Assembly: GCF_004762095.1 (NCBI RefSeq)
Contig: NZ_SIJH01000004.1
Span: forward strand, 1-64,000
Length of the DNA stretch: 64,000 nucleotides
Direction: 5' to 3'
Source of the DNA: Tabrizicola caldifontis
GTDB taxonomy: Bacteria; Pseudomonadota; Alphaproteobacteria; Rhodobacterales; Rhodobacteraceae
Numbering within the stretch: position 1 is the first letter of the stretch; each line of letters starts with the position of its first letter. Shown here in pieces: positions 16,296 to 26,129 of the stretch. The notes under the pieces were generated by a model. The model did not search any database. It saw only the letters and a list, made by a program, of their open reading frames with translations, and had not been told where the DNA came from. A program made the position numbers and the translations under genes.

Positions 16296-17294
16296 ATGCT
16301 TCGTCTTTCGACCCTGGCACTTCTCGCCTGCTCCACGCCCCTTCTGGCTCAGGAAATCAACGTCTATTCCCACCGGCAGCCGGAACTGATCCAGCCGCTG
16401 GTCGATGCCTTCACGGCGGAGACGGGGATCAAGGTCAACGTGGCCTTCGTGGACAAGGGCATGGCCGAACGGCTGGTGGCCGAGGGCAACCGTTCGCCCG
16501 CCGATCTGGTGCTGACGGTGGACATCGCCCGCCTGATGCAGATCGTGGATGCCGGGGTGACCCAGCCTGTGCAATCCGAGGTGCTGGAGGCCAACATCCC
16601 CGAGACCCTGCGCGACCCGATTGACCACTGGTTCGGGCTGACCGCACGCGCGCGGATCGTATATGCCTCGAAGGACCGGGTGGATCCGAAGGAGATCACC
16701 ACCTACGAGGATCTGGCCACGGAGAAGTGGAAGGGTAGGCTCTGCTCGCGGTCCGGGCTGAATGATTACAACATCGCGCTGCTGGGCGCCTACATCGTGC
16801 ATCACGGCGAGGAAGAGGCCACGAAATGGGCCGAGGGTCTGAAGGCCAACCTCGCGCGCAAGCCCGATGGCGGCGACCGTGACCAAGTCAAGGCCATTGC
16901 CGCCGGCGAATGCGACATCGCGATCGGCAACACCTATTACATCGGCCAGATGATGGCGGATCCCGAACAACGCGCGGCGGCCGAGGCGGTGAACGTGACC
17001 TTCCCGGTCTTCGAGAATGGCGGCACGCATCTGAACATCTCTGGCGTGGCAATGACCAAATCCGCCCCGAACAAGGAAGACGCGCTGAAGTTCATGGAAT
17101 GGCTGGCGGGCGATACCGCGCAGAAGATCTATGCCGAAACCAACAACGAATATCCGGTGAAACCCGGCGTCGAACGCTCGGCATTGGTCGCGTCCTGGGG
17201 CGATTTCACGGCCGACCCGACGCCCCTGGACCAGATCGCCAAGGCCCGCGCTGCGGCGTTGAAGATCATGGAAACGGTCAACTTCGACGGCTGA
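16296..17294 (+). CDS. Iron(III) ABC transporter periplasmic binding protein (FbpA/AfuA-like)
   Basis: This 332-residue periplasmic receptor takes part in ferric iron uptake. It has an N-terminal Sec signal (hydrophobic run to PLLAQ), mature start EINVYSHRQPELIQPL, and the paired tyrosines NTYYIGQM that coordinate Fe3+ in FbpA-type proteins. AAAAGGA lies before the ATG at 16296. No permease or ATPase genes follow: a hairpin stands just after the stop, and the next gene is convergent. It must therefore use transporter parts encoded elsewhere. Confidence 0.9.
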   Translation: MLRLSTLALLACSTPLLAQEINVYSHRQPELIQPLVDAFTAETGIKVNVAFVDKGMAERLVAEGNRSPADLVLTVDIARLMQIVDAGVTQPVQSEVLEANIPETLRDPIDHWFGLTARARIVYASKDRVDPKEITTYEDLATEKWKGRLCSRSGLNDYNIALLGAYIVHHGEEEATKWAEGLKANLARKPDGGDRDQVKAIAAGECDIAIGNTYYIGQMMADPEQRAAAEAVNVTFPVFENGGTHLNISGVAMTKSAPNKEDALKFMEWLAGDTAQKIYAETNNEYPVKPGVERSALVASWGDFTADPTPLDQIAKARAAALKIMETVNFDG

Positions 17295-17312
17295 TCTGTT
17301 GACTTGCCAATG

Positions 17313-17337
17313 GCGCCCCGGTCGCAGCCCGGGGCGC
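17313..17337. terminator. Strong GC hairpin between convergent genes
   Basis: GCGCCCCGG (17313-17321) pairs with CCGGGGCGC (17329-17337), a 9-bp perfect stem 18 bases after the iron-binding protein stop and just beyond the end of the convergent protease gene. No T run follows. Confidence 0.6.
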
Positions 17338-17344
17338 ATCCCCT

Positions 17345-18774
17345 TCAGTTGCAGGCAACAAGGCGGGTGAAGGCTGCGGCCGTCTCGGCCAGATCTTCCG
17401 GCGCGACGGGGATTCCGGCCATCTCGACCAGCGGATCGACGCCATTCTGCGCGAGGAACAGCTTGGCGATCTCGCACCGGATTGCGAAATTGACGTTCTG
17501 CGGAATATCGTCGTAAAGCCGTGCCAGGCCCCGGCATCCAGCTTGGCCACCACGACGCCGACCACCTGCCCCGCCGCATTCAGCACCGGCCCGCCCGAGT
17601 TGCCCGGCTGCACGGGCGCCGAGATCTGCATGTTGATCCCGTCGCCACCAACACCCTTCAGGCTGGTCACCGCCCCCCGCGTGACGTTCAGCCCGCCCAG
17701 CAGGTCGGGCAGCGGAAAGCCTGCCACCGTGACATCCGAATTCAGGCGCGCCGGTTCCAGCGCAAACACCGCAGGGGCCACCCCTGACAACTCCTCGACC
17801 CGCAAGAGCGCAAGGTCGAAGGTCCGGTCCTCGGCTATCAGTGCGGCCGGTCGGCCATCGACCGCCACCCGCCGGCAACCGTTCACGACATGCCGGTTGG
17901 TCAGAACGTGGCCCGCAGACGACACGACGAACCCTGACCCGAACCCCATTGCCGGGGCTGGCGTCGAGGCCGTCATGCCGCCTGCCTCGCCCGGCGGGCG
18001 GCGCAACCATGGCGCTTCTTTCCCTTCATCTTCTGCCAGCACACGGGCCAGCGTCTCGATGCCGGCAGACAGTCGTCCGGGAGAAATTCCGATCGCGGGC
18101 GCATGACCCGGCGCGATGCTGCCGGTGATCGCGGCAAAGGCGCCGGCGTCGTCGTCGCGGGCCGACACCATGATCGTGGACCAGCGCCCCCGCCGGAAAT
18201 CCGAACGGGTGTAAAGGCTTATGCCCGTGGCCATCCGCACGGACGTGACCCATACCAGCGGCCGGCGCAGGATGTAGGGCACGCCCACCGCCTGCCGCAA
18301 GGCATAGTCATGGAACCCCGCTGTCTCCGGCCCGTCGCGCACCGTCAGCGAATAGCCGATCGAACGGCCCCGTACCGTCATGTTGGCAAAGGTATCGGAC
18401 GGCGCCCCTGCCATCAGCGCCTGCGTCGGCACCAGGAAGGACATGTCGAGTGTCGAATTGTGCTGCCGCTCCCATCCCTCTTCCTCGATCAACGCAAAGG
18501 TTTCCAGGGTAACGAGCAACACGGCCATGTTTGTCACCACTGTCTCGCCGGTCAGGGTTTGCACATGGCGTTCCAGGGCGCGCTGGCTTCCTTCGCCCCA
18601 GTCACCGTCGATCATCCCGTTGTAATGCCCGGAGAAGGCCAGTCCGGTCTGCAGCAGCCGCTTTTCCTGTGCGGTCAGCACACAGGCGTCGAATGGCGCA
18701 AGCATCTGCTCGACCGTATAGGGCCACGCGATGACAGGCGCGAAAAGCAGCAGCACCAGGATCATTGGGCGCAT
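17345..18774 (-). pseudogene. Trypsin-like serine protease, frameshifted near the C-terminus
   Basis: This is an exported serine protease of about 475 residues. It has a signal peptide (MRPMILVLLLFAPVIAWP), then a peptidoglycan-binding-like segment (SGHYNGMIDGDWGEGSQRALE), and a trypsin-like domain with all three catalytic residues: His in LTNRHVVNG, Asp in RTFDLALL, Ser in PVQPGNSGGPVL. After VVAKLDAGA the frame changes; the expected end (LARLYDDIPQNVNFAIRCEI, then KLFLAQNGVDPLV) continues one base out of frame to 17345. One extra C near 17527-17532 would repair it. The intact catalytic domain suggests a recent lesion or a sequence error. Read as is, the product gets an alien tail ending at 17278. 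Confidence 0.75.
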
Positions 18775-18914
18775 GGGCTGGCTCCGGGGTTGCCTTCCCC
18801 GATAGGAGCGGCGGAATCCCCCACGGGTCAAGGATCAATGTCCCTCGCGATTTCCTGACCATCTGGACAAATTTTCTTCCATGTCGCCTTATTCCCGGCA
18901 AAGGAGTCACACCC

Positions 18915-19847
18915 ATGCCCCGCAAGATCATCATCGATACCGACCCCGGCCAGGACGACGCCGTCGCCATCCTGCTCGCCCTCGCCTCTCCCGAGCTCGA
19001 GGTTCTGGGCATCACCGCCGTTGCCGGCAACGTGCCCCTGCCGCTGACCCAGAAGAACGGGCGCACCGTCGTCGAACTTGCCCGAAAGGACACCCCGGTC
19101 TATGCCGGTTGCGAGGCACCGCTGAAGCGCAAACTCGTCACTGCCGAACATGTCCACGGCAAGACAGGGCTTGACGGTATCGCCCTGCCCGACCCAACGC
19201 ATCCGCTGCAACCCGAACACGCCGTCGATTTCCTGATCGACACGCTGCGCGCCCATGCCCCCGGCACGATCACCCTCTGCCCGCTTGGCCCGCTGACGAA
19301 CATCGCCACCGCCTTCCAGCGCGCCCCGGATATCGTTTCGCGTGTGGCCGAGATCGTCCTGATGGGCGGCGGCTGCTTCGAAGGCGGCAACATCACCCCG
19401 GCGGCAGAATTCAACATCTACGTCGATCCCGAAGCCGCCGACATCGTGTTCCGATCCGGCGTTCCGCTGGTGGTCATGCCGCTTGACGTCACCCACAAGG
19501 CGCTGACCAGCCGTGCCTGGGTCGAGGGGATGCGGTCCCTCGGCACGCCCGTCGGCCAGGCGGTGGCCAGCTGGACCGATTTCTTCGAACGCTTCGACAC
19601 CGCCAAATACGGCAGCGAAGGCGCCCCCCTGCACGACCCCTGCGTGATCGCCTATCTGCTGGAACCCGCCCTCTTCACCGGCCGGCACATCAACGTGGAA
19701 ATCGAAACGCAAAGCCCCCTCACCCTCGGCATGACCGTCGCCGACTGGTGGCGCGTGACCGACCGCGCGCCCAACGCGCTCTTCATGGGCGGCGTGGACC
19801 GGGAGGGGTTCTACCGGCTGCTGACGGAGCGGTTGGGGAGGTTGTGA
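18915..19847 (+). CDS. Nucleoside hydrolase (IUNH family)
   Basis: This 310-residue enzyme splits ribonucleosides into base and ribose. The calcium-binding N-terminus DTDPGQDDA is diagnostic, together with NVPLPLTQKN, VLMGGGCFEGGNITPAAEFN (here cited in part) and LHDPCVIAYL near the C-terminus. AAGGAG lies nine bases before ATG 18915. It is divergent from the protease gene. Purine versus pyrimidine preference cannot be told from sequence. Confidence 0.92.
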   Translation: MPRKIIIDTDPGQDDAVAILLALASPELEVLGITAVAGNVPLPLTQKNGRTVVELARKDTPVYAGCEAPLKRKLVTAEHVHGKTGLDGIALPDPTHPLQPEHAVDFLIDTLRAHAPGTITLCPLGPLTNIATAFQRAPDIVSRVAEIVLMGGGCFEGGNITPAAEFNIYVDPEAADIVFRSGVPLVVMPLDVTHKALTSRAWVEGMRSLGTPVGQAVASWTDFFERFDTAKYGSEGAPLHDPCVIAYLLEPALFTGRHINVEIETQSPLTLGMTVADWWRVTDRAPNALFMGGVDREGFYRLLTERLGRL

Positions 19848-20204
19848 GGGGACACCCGGGCCAAAGCTCCGGTTTCTCCGGGTTGACCCGACATGATGAC
19901 ACCTCGACACGTCGCGGTCTCGGTAGTGCCGACCAAAGCTCCGGGCATCCGCCACGGACCATCCATTGCACAAGGCGAGGGTCCGCGTGGCTATTTCTGG
20001 CTCTGCATCGCAGATCCTGGCGTTGGGTGCGCTTCCGCACCGCTGCGTTGATCAGCACGCGGCGCTGCCCAGACACTGAACAGCGGCCGTCCGTAAAGCT
20101 GCGCGGAAGCGCAACCTACGGCGCAGCCTTAGGGCATCTTGCGGGGCCGTCGATGATCCGCATTTGCCCAACCTGGACAGATCGGATCTTGCTGCCCCGC
20201 CGCC
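19848..20204. other. Gene-free stretch with short repeats
   Basis: No convincing gene lies in these 357 bases. They contain two copies of CCAAAGCTCCGG (near 19861 and 19933) and an inverted pair GCGCTTCCGC (20029-20038) / GCGGAAGCGC (20103-20112). The stretch separates the ends of the nucleoside hydrolase and PhoR genes and looks like decayed or inserted sequence. I see no clear terminator. Confidence 0.5.
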
Positions 20205-21212
20205 TCAACCCAGCGGCAGCACCACCGAGAACCGGCTGCCCTCGCCCTTCTCGCTTTCGATCCGCAGCCAGCCGCGGTGGCGGCTGACGATGTGCTTGAC
20301 GATGGCAAGGCCCAGGCCCGTTCCGCCCATCTCGCGGCTGCGGTGGCTGTCGACACGGTAGAACCGTTCGGTCAGGCGCGGGATGTGGATCGGGTCGATG
20401 CCTTCGCCTTCGTCCGCGACATCGACGCGGATCGCCGGGCCGCGGACGGTGTCCTCGGGGCTGAGCGTGATCCGCACGACCTGCCCTTCCCTTCCGTATT
20501 TCAGCGCATTCTCGATCAGATTGGTGAAGACCTGCGTCAGCTGGTCGGCATCCCCCGGCACGGTCAACGGATCACCCGCCAACTCCACCCGCGCGCGCGA
20601 CCGCTCGGCCACCCCGTTCAGGGATCCGATCACGTTTTCCAGAAGCGGCTTCAGTTCCACCCTGTCGCGGGGACGGACCCGCTCTTCCGCCTCGACGCGC
20701 GAAAGCTGCAACAGGTCGCGAACCAACCGGTTCATGCGCCCCGCCTCGTGCTCCATGATGCCCAGAAACATGTCGCGCGCCTTGGGATCGTCGCGCGCGG
20801 CATTCTTCAGCGTCTCGATGAAGCCCATCAGCGCGGTCAGAGGGGTGCGCAACTCATGAGAGACATTGGCCACGAAGTCGCGCCGCATCTCTCCGGCCTT
20901 CTCCTCCTCGCTGACATCGCGAAAGACGCACAACACGTGGCCCTCGCCCTGATCCGACACGGTGACCTGGAACACCTGCTCCTGCCCGTCGCGCCGCAGG
21001 GTCATGCGGGCCTCCTGCACGCCACCCTGCCGCGTGACGGCGCCGATCGCGGCCAGCACCGAAGGCGCCCGCACGGCCATGGCGGGGTTGCGACCGACGA
21101 CTCCGTCGCCCAGAAGGGCGATGAGCGGGCCGTTCCCGGCTTCGACCCGGTCCTCGCGCTCCACCAGCATCGCCGGCATCGGCAGCCCTGCAAGCACCCT
21201 GTCCCAATCCAT
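20205..21212 (-). CDS. phoR: Sensor histidine kinase, PhoR-like
   Basis: This 335-residue kinase has a PAS-like N-terminal sensing domain (residues 1-105), dimerisation/phosphoacceptor helix with the H-box VSHELRTPLTALMGF, and an ATP-binding domain (N box NLIENALKYG, DEGEGI, GGTGLGLAIVKHI). It has no membrane segment in this reading, so the sensor is cytosolic or docks on membrane partners. This is the soluble PhoR type found in alphaproteobacteria near phosphate genes, but no phoB, phoU or pst genes lie in this window, so the phosphate role is a family guess. The ATG at 21212 is preferred; a TTG at 21242 would add ten residues. Confidence 0.8.
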   Translation of the reverse strand: MDWDRVLAGLPMPAMLVEREDRVEAGNGPLIALLGDGVVGRNPAMAVRAPSVLAAIGAVTRQGGVQEARMTLRRDGQEQVFQVTVSDQGEGHVLCVFRDVSEEEKAGEMRRDFVANVSHELRTPLTALMGFIETLKNAARDDPKARDMFLGIMEHEAGRMNRLVRDLLQLSRVEAEERVRPRDRVELKPLLENVIGSLNGVAERSRARVELAGDPLTVPGDADQLTQVFTNLIENALKYGREGQVVRITLSPEDTVRGPAIRVDVADEGEGIDPIHIPRLTERFYRVDSHRSREMGGTGLGLAIVKHIVSRHRGWLRIESEKGEGSRFSVVLPLG

Positions 21213-21412
21213 CCCGCGCCCCTGCCCGGCCAGCCGGGTCAACTTTTTGCCTCACGCGTCTTGCCAGGTCAGGAAATAGCGGTAATCTTTCTGCACTGTA
21301 AGTGAATTAGTTCGCTGCCGGCCTTTGCCCGGATCGAAGGTCGGCACCGGTGGAAACTCCAGGCGATCCAGACGCTTGCCCGGCGCCCCTCATGACGGAG
21401 GTGGAGCTAACG

Positions 21413-21742
21413 ATGTCGCAGAGGTTGAGATGCCTGGTGATCGGCATTCCCCAGGCGACCTTCCCGGAAGGCTTGCTCCGGCCCGATGAAGCCGCGTCTA
21501 TCCCGTATGCGCAACTGGCCGAACACCTGCCGCTGCCCGATACGCTGGAACTGGTGGTTGCGCCGCTGTTCTGCGACGATTTCGATGCCCTGGAAATAAT
21601 CGAAACACTTGGATCGGCGGGCTATCGCCGCGTGCTGCGCATCGTGGCGCCCAAGCTGCCCAACCGGCAGATCGTCCTGCGCGAGTTGCGCAGCCATGCC
21701 GTCCGGCAAGGCATCACGCTGGAAATGGTGGAAGAGGGCTGA
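21413..21742 (+). CDS. Small conserved hypothetical protein
   Basis: This 109-residue soluble protein is of unknown role. It is an alpha/beta sequence with LRCLVIGIP, LELVVAPLFCDDFDALEIIETLGSAGY (cited in part below 20 in a row elsewhere), and RIVAPKLPNRQIVLRELR, reminiscent of receiver-like or Rossmann folds but without conserved phosphoacceptor geometry that I can defend. GGAG lies six bases before ATG 21413; ATG 21392 is an alternative. It is divergent from the PhoR-like kinase with 200 bases between, and convergent with the carbonic-anhydrase gene. Confidence 0.6.
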   Translation: MSQRLRCLVIGIPQATFPEGLLRPDEAASIPYAQLAEHLPLPDTLELVVAPLFCDDFDALEIIETLGSAGYRRVLRIVAPKLPNRQIVLRELRSHAVRQGITLEMVEEG

Positions 21743-21745
21743 ACC

Positions 21746-22264
21746 TCAGGCCGGGCGCAGCCCCTGGCGGTAACGGGCAGCATTGGCCCGATAGCCAGCC
21801 GCTGACAGCAGAAGGCGGTCACGCGCAGCCTGGTCCAGAACGCGCACCACCTTGCCCGGCGCGCCCATGACCAGCGACCCGTCAGGTATTTCCTTGCCTT
21901 CGGTCACCAGTGCGCAAGCGCCGATCAGACAGCCACGGCCGATCCGAGCGCCATTCAGGATCGTCGCCCCCATCCCGATCAGGCTGCCGTCGCCGATCAT
22001 GCATCCATGCAGCATGGCCTTGTGTCCGATGGTACAATCGGTGCCGATAACCAGCGGATAGCCCATGTCTGTGTGCAGGACACAGTTCTCCTGCACGTTC
22101 GAGCCGCGGCCCACGCGGATTTCCTCATTGTCGCCACGGATCGTCACACCGAACCAGACCGAGGCCTCTGCCTCCAGGACGACGCGACCGATCAGGTTGG
22201 CATCCGGCGCCACCCAGGCTGTCGGGTCGATCTGCGGAGAGATGCCGTCAAGCGCATAGATCAT
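21746..22264 (-). CDS. Gamma-class carbonic anhydrase-like protein
   Basis: This 172-residue left-handed beta-helix protein is built of hexapeptide repeats (for example [16 protein letters not shown]). Three histidine metal ligands are visible in VLHTDMG and GHKAMLHGC. It belongs to the YrdA/CaiE-like gamma carbonic anhydrase group, whose members may hydrate CO2 or bind metals without known activity. Its ATG overlaps the stop of gmk (ATGA at 22261-22264), so it is the last gene of a yicC-gmk-CA operon. Confidence 0.88.
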   Translation of the reverse strand: MIYALDGISPQIDPTAWVAPDANLIGRVVLEAEASVWFGVTIRGDNEEIRVGRGSNVQENCVLHTDMGYPLVIGTDCTIGHKAMLHGCMIGDGSLIGMGATILNGARIGRGCLIGACALVTEGKEIPDGSLVMGAPGKVVRVLDQAARDRLLLSAAGYRANAARYRQGLRPA

Positions 22265-22893
22265 CGGGCCTCGAACTCCTCGTTCAACGAGCGGACAAAG
22301 GCCGACAGGTCCGGCTGGCGTTCGCGTTTCAGGCGTTCCGCCGTCAGGATGGTCTTGAGCTTGTCGAAGGTTGCCTCGAGATCATCGTTGACCAGCACAT
22401 AGTCGTACTCCGCCCAGTGGCTTATCTCGTCGCGGCTTTTGGCCATGCGACCGCGGATGACCTCGTCGCTGTCCTGGGCGCGGGTCCGCAGTCGCCGTTC
22501 CAGTTCGGCAATGGACGGCGGCAGGATGAAGATCGACACGACATCGCCGCGCATGGCCTGCTTGATCTGCTGGCCACCCTGCCAGTCAATGTCGAAGACG
22601 GTATCGGTGCCCGCTTCCATCGCCGCCAGCACCGGGCCCTTTGGCGAGCCGTACAGGTTTCCGAAGACCTCGGCGTGTTCCAGCATCTCGCCGGCCTTCA
22701 CCATGGCCTCGAATTCCTCGCGCGAGCGGAAATAGTATTCCCGCCCGTCCACCTCGCCCGGACGGGGGGGGCGCGTCGTGGCCGAGACCGAAAAGCGCAT
22801 CGTCGGATCCCAGGCCATCAGCATCCGGCTGAGCGTCGATTTGCCGGCGCCCGAGGGCGAGGAAAGGATGAGAAGCAGCCCGCGCCGCGTCAT
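22261..22893 (-). CDS. gmk: Guanylate kinase
   Basis: This 210-residue enzyme phosphorylates GMP to GDP with ATP. It shows the P-loop [11 protein letters not shown] at about residues 10-20, the GMP-binding segment [15 protein letters not shown], and a lid rich in arginine ([13 protein letters not shown]). It follows yicC by three bases and overlaps the carbonic-anhydrase-like gene. The yicC-gmk pairing is widely conserved. Confidence 0.95.
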   Translation of the reverse strand: MTRRGLLLILSSPSGAGKSTLSRMLMAWDPTMRFSVSATTRPPRPGEVDGREYYFRSREEFEAMVKAGEMLEHAEVFGNLYGSPKGPVLAAMEAGTDTVFDIDWQGGQQIKQAMRGDVVSIFILPPSIAELERRLRTRAQDSDEVIRGRMAKSRDEISHWAEYDYVLVNDDLEATFDKLKTILTAERLKRERQPDLSAFVRSLNEEFEAR

Positions 22894-22896
22894 TGG

Positions 22897-23790
22897 TCAT
22901 TCCACATTCTGCACCTGTTCGCGCATCTGATCGATGACGGTTTTCAGGTCAAGGCCGATCCGGGTCAGCGCCAGAGACTGCGCCTTGGAACACAGCGTGT
23001 TCGCTTCGCGCATGAATTCCTGCATCAGGAAATCCAGCTTGCGGCCCACCGGGGCGGTTTCGGTAAGATGGGCGCGGGCTGCGGCGACATGGGCCGACAG
23101 GCGATCCAGCTCCTCGGTCACGTCGGTCTTCACGGCCAGCATCGCCAGTTCCTGAGCCAGCCGGCCCGCGTCCACCGCGTCGGTCGCCGCCATCACGCGG
23201 GCAACCGCCTCGCGCAGCGTGTCGGCCTGGACCGCCGACCGCGCGACGGCCTCGCGCTGCGCTTCGGCGGTCAGGGCCTCGATCCGGTCAAGTTGCGCGG
23301 CAAGAACGGCGGCCAGTGCCGCACCTTCGGTCGCGCGCATTGCTGCAAAGTCGGCAAGCAGGCCCGGAAGGTCGGCCAGGATCGCGGCGCGCAGGGGGGC
23401 GGTGTCCTGGGTTTCGCTGCTCTGGTCCAGGACGCCGCGCAGCGTCAGCACATCGGTCGCCGTCGGCTGGCGCAGGGTGACACCTGCCGCCACCGCGGCT
23501 GCTTCCACTTCGCCCAGGGCCGCCAGAGCCGCCGCCAGCTGGCGCCGGTTCAGCCGGAAAACGCCATCATCGCCGCCGCCGTCCTGCATGACCTTCAACG
23601 TCAGGGTGACATTTCCGCGCGGCACAGCCTTCTGCAATTCCGCACGGACTGCCAGTTCCAGCCCGTCGATCCAGTCAGGAAGGCGCAGGCGCAGATCCAG
23701 CCCCTTGCCGTTGACCGAACGCAGGTCCCAGACCCAGGCGTGGCCCGCCCCGGTGCCGCGCCTTGCGGCAAAGCCTGTCATCGAAATCAT
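22897..23790 (-). CDS. yicC: YicC-family endoribonuclease
   Basis: This 297-residue protein has the family's start (MISMTGFAARRG), the YicC N-terminal domain (WDLRSVNGKGLDLRLRLP) and the C-terminal DUF1732 part with the conserved GRKLDFLMQEFMREANT. In E. coli YicC is a ribonuclease that helps degrade the small RNA RyhB. It is first in an operon with gmk. The promoter must lie within the 142 bases shared with the divergent PAS gene. Confidence 0.92.
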   Translation of the reverse strand: MISMTGFAARRGTGAGHAWVWDLRSVNGKGLDLRLRLPDWIDGLELAVRAELQKAVPRGNVTLTLKVMQDGGGDDGVFRLNRRQLAAALAALGEVEAAAVAAGVTLRQPTATDVLTLRGVLDQSSETQDTAPLRAAILADLPGLLADFAAMRATEGAALAAVLAAQLDRIEALTAEAQREAVARSAVQADTLREAVARVMAATDAVDAGRLAQELAMLAVKTDVTEELDRLSAHVAAARAHLTETAPVGRKLDFLMQEFMREANTLCSKAQSLALTRIGLDLKTVIDQMREQVQNVE

Positions 23791-23932
23791 GCGGTCCTTT
23801 CAGCCCCGAGAGGCCCGGTATTTACCATTTGATTAGATTTTCGTCCGATTCTTGGCGATCCGCCGTAGCTTGTCTTCATGGCGTGGCCACGGATGGGCCG
23901 CAAGTCGCAAGGTCCGTTCGGCAAGGTATGCG

Positions 23933-24550
23933 ATGGATGCAAGGTTTCCTGACCGGGGTCGTTTCCACCCGCCCCATCCAAGCAGGGCATTGCAGTTGAT
24001 TCCCGGTCCCGCGGATGTCTTGGCCTGCTGGAAAAACCTGCGCAAGCCCGGCTATGTCCTGGACCGTGCGCAACTGGACGCGCGCAGACTGGCCGGCGTG
24101 CTGAACCGTGTGTTCCTTGCCGAACCCCTCGGCAAGGGGATTGCGCATCTACGTTTCGCCGGCTCGACGCTGGCCAGCATCGCCGGAGCGGACCTGCGCG
24201 GCCTTCCCCTGTGCTGTCTTTTTTCCGCCGAGGCCCGGGAAACCCTGGCCGAAGTGGTCGAATGCGTTGCAGCAGACAGAAGGTTGGCCACGCTGGTCCT
24301 GACATTGGACAGGTGCTGTGTGCAGCCCGTCGCGCAGCTGCTGCTATTGCCCCTGACCGATGGCCCCGAAAAACGGCTGGTGCTGGGGTGCCTTGGCAGC
24401 AACCTGGTGCCACCAAGGTCAAGGTTCCGCATCCTGCGCCGGATCGCGGAACTACCCGTCGTGCCACGCACTTCGGCGTCGGAAACTGTCGGGATTGGGG
24501 CCACCCCAAGCCGCCGCTACCTGAAGCTGGTTCACTGCTCAGACGAATGA
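23933..24550 (+). CDS. PAS-domain protein (PAS_5 type)
   Basis: This 205-residue protein of the PAS_5 family is widespread in Rhodobacterales and of unknown signal. The characteristic opening is MDARFPDRGR; the PAS core follows (DARRLAGVLNRVFLAEPLG, then HLRFAGSTLASIAGADLRGLPL). The N-terminal half carries the sensing fold and the last 40 residues look linker-like. The ATG at 23933 matches that opening; earlier codons in frame are not typical. No effector domain is fused, so it probably works through a partner. Confidence 0.75.
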   Translation: MDARFPDRGRFHPPHPSRALQLIPGPADVLACWKNLRKPGYVLDRAQLDARRLAGVLNRVFLAEPLGKGIAHLRFAGSTLASIAGADLRGLPLCCLFSAEARETLAEVVECVAADRRLATLVLTLDRCCVQPVAQLLLLPLTDGPEKRLVLGCLGSNLVPPRSRFRILRRIAELPVVPRTSASETVGIGATPSRRYLKLVHCSDE

Positions 24551-24602
24551 CTGCGGCGGCAAGGTGGCCCCCGCCGCCGCGACGCCGTGCCCGTTACGGT
24601 GG

Positions 24603-25973
24603 CTAAAGCGCCACGCGCCGGTCGGCCTCGCGCTGCGAGCACAGTTCTTCAGCCACCAGGAAGGCCAATTCCAGCGATTGGCTGGCATTGAGCCGCGGGT
24701 CGCAGGCGGTATGATAGCGGTCGGCCAGGTTCTCGTCCGACACGGCGCGCAGGCCACCAGTGCATTCGGTCACGTCCTTGCCGGTCATCTCGAAATGCAC
24801 CCCGCCCGGCACCGTGCCTTCGGCCTTGTGGATGGCGAAGAACTCGCGCACCTCGCGCAGGACGCTGTCGAAGGGCCGGGTCTTGTAGCCTGTCGAGGAT
24901 TTGATCGTGTTGCCATGCATCGGGTCGCAGGACCAGACGACGTTCGCGCCTTCCTCGCGCACGGTCTTGATCAGCCGCGGCAGATGGTCACCCACCTTGC
25001 CCGCGCCAAAGCGCGCGATCAGCGTCAGCCGGCCCGGCTCGTTCTCCGGGTTCAGCTTGGCCATCAGCACCTTCAGATCCTCGGCCGTGGTGGTGGGGCC
25101 GCATTTCAGCCCGATCGGGTTCAGCACGCCGCGGCAGAATTCGACATGCGCCCCGTCGGGCTGCCGTGTGCGATCGCCGATCCAGATCATGTGGCCCGAG
25201 CCCGCGACCGGCTGACCCGTGATCGAATCCACCCGGCACAGCGCCTCTTCGTATTCCAGGAGCAGCGCCTCGTGGCTGGTATAGAAATCGACGCGCGCCA
25301 GCTCTTGCGCGGTGTCGCTGTTGACCCCGGCCGCATTCATGAAATCCAGCGCATCAGAGATGCGGTTGGCCATTTCCCGATAGCGTTCGGCCTTGTCATG
25401 TTCGGCAAAGCCCAGCGTCCAGGAATGCACCCGGTGGATGTCGGCAAAACCGCCGGTGCTGAAGGCGCGCAGCAGGTTCAGGCTGGCCGCCGCCTGGGTA
25501 TAGGCCTGCAACATCCGCGCCGGGTCGGGGATGCGCGCCTCGGGCGTGGGCTCGAATCCGTTGATGATGTCGCCCTTGTAGCTAGGCAGCTCCACACCGT
25601 TGATGACCTCGGTCGGGGCGCTGCGCGGCTTGGCGAACTGGCCGGCCATGCGGCCGACCTTGATGACCGGCACCTTGGCGGCATAGGTCAGCACCACCGC
25701 CATCTGCAGCATCACCCGGAAGGTATCGCGTATGTTGTCGGCGCTGAATTCCGCAAAGCTTTCGGCGCAGTCGCCACCCTGCAGAAGGAAGGCCTTGCCC
25801 TCGGCCGCAAGTGCAAGCTGCTTCTTCAGCCGCCGCGCCTCGCCGGCGAAGACAAGCGGGGGATACTTCGCCAGCTGGGCCTCGACCGCGTTCAGTGCAC
25901 CCTGATCGGGATAATCCGGCATCTGGACCCGCGGCTTCGCGCGCCAGGCGGCTTTCGTCCATCCCTTGGTCAT
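24603..25973 (-). CDS. aroG: 3-deoxy-7-phosphoheptulonate synthase, class II
   Basis: This 456-residue enzyme makes DAHP from phosphoenolpyruvate and erythrose 4-phosphate, the first step of aromatic amino acid synthesis. Class II (plant/actinobacterial type) is shown by [39 protein letters not shown] and CDPMHGNT. Length fits the class (about 455). GGAGTAGG stands before ATG 25973. It is divergent from the GlxA-type regulator, sharing 156 bases of promoter region. Confidence 0.95.
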   Translation of the reverse strand: MTKGWTKAAWRAKPRVQMPDYPDQGALNAVEAQLAKYPPLVFAGEARRLKKQLALAAEGKAFLLQGGDCAESFAEFSADNIRDTFRVMLQMAVVLTYAAKVPVIKVGRMAGQFAKPRSAPTEVINGVELPSYKGDIINGFEPTPEARIPDPARMLQAYTQAAASLNLLRAFSTGGFADIHRVHSWTLGFAEHDKAERYREMANRISDALDFMNAAGVNSDTAQELARVDFYTSHEALLLEYEEALCRVDSITGQPVAGSGHMIWIGDRTRQPDGAHVEFCRGVLNPIGLKCGPTTTAEDLKVLMAKLNPENEPGRLTLIARFGAGKVGDHLPRLIKTVREEGANVVWSCDPMHGNTIKSSTGYKTRPFDSVLREVREFFAIHKAEGTVPGGVHFEMTGKDVTECTGGLRAVSDENLADRYHTACDPRLNASQSLELAFLVAEELCSQREADRRVAL

Positions 25974-26129
25974 CGGTCCTACTCCAGTCATCGGCAGATC
26001 GGCCTGCGGTATACGCAACCGTTTCCGCCTTGGCAAAGGGAGATTGGGCGAAAACTGCCCGTTTCGGCCCTTGCGGCTGCCCGGAATTTGCGGTTCCGTA
26101 GCATGCAAACGACACGTTCAGGTCGCAAG

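Noticed and set aside
24564-26129. Extension of the GlxA-type gene's frame 1.5 kb upstream
   Set aside because: The extra part is antisense to the class II DAHP synthase gene; the real protein starts at 26130 or 26103.
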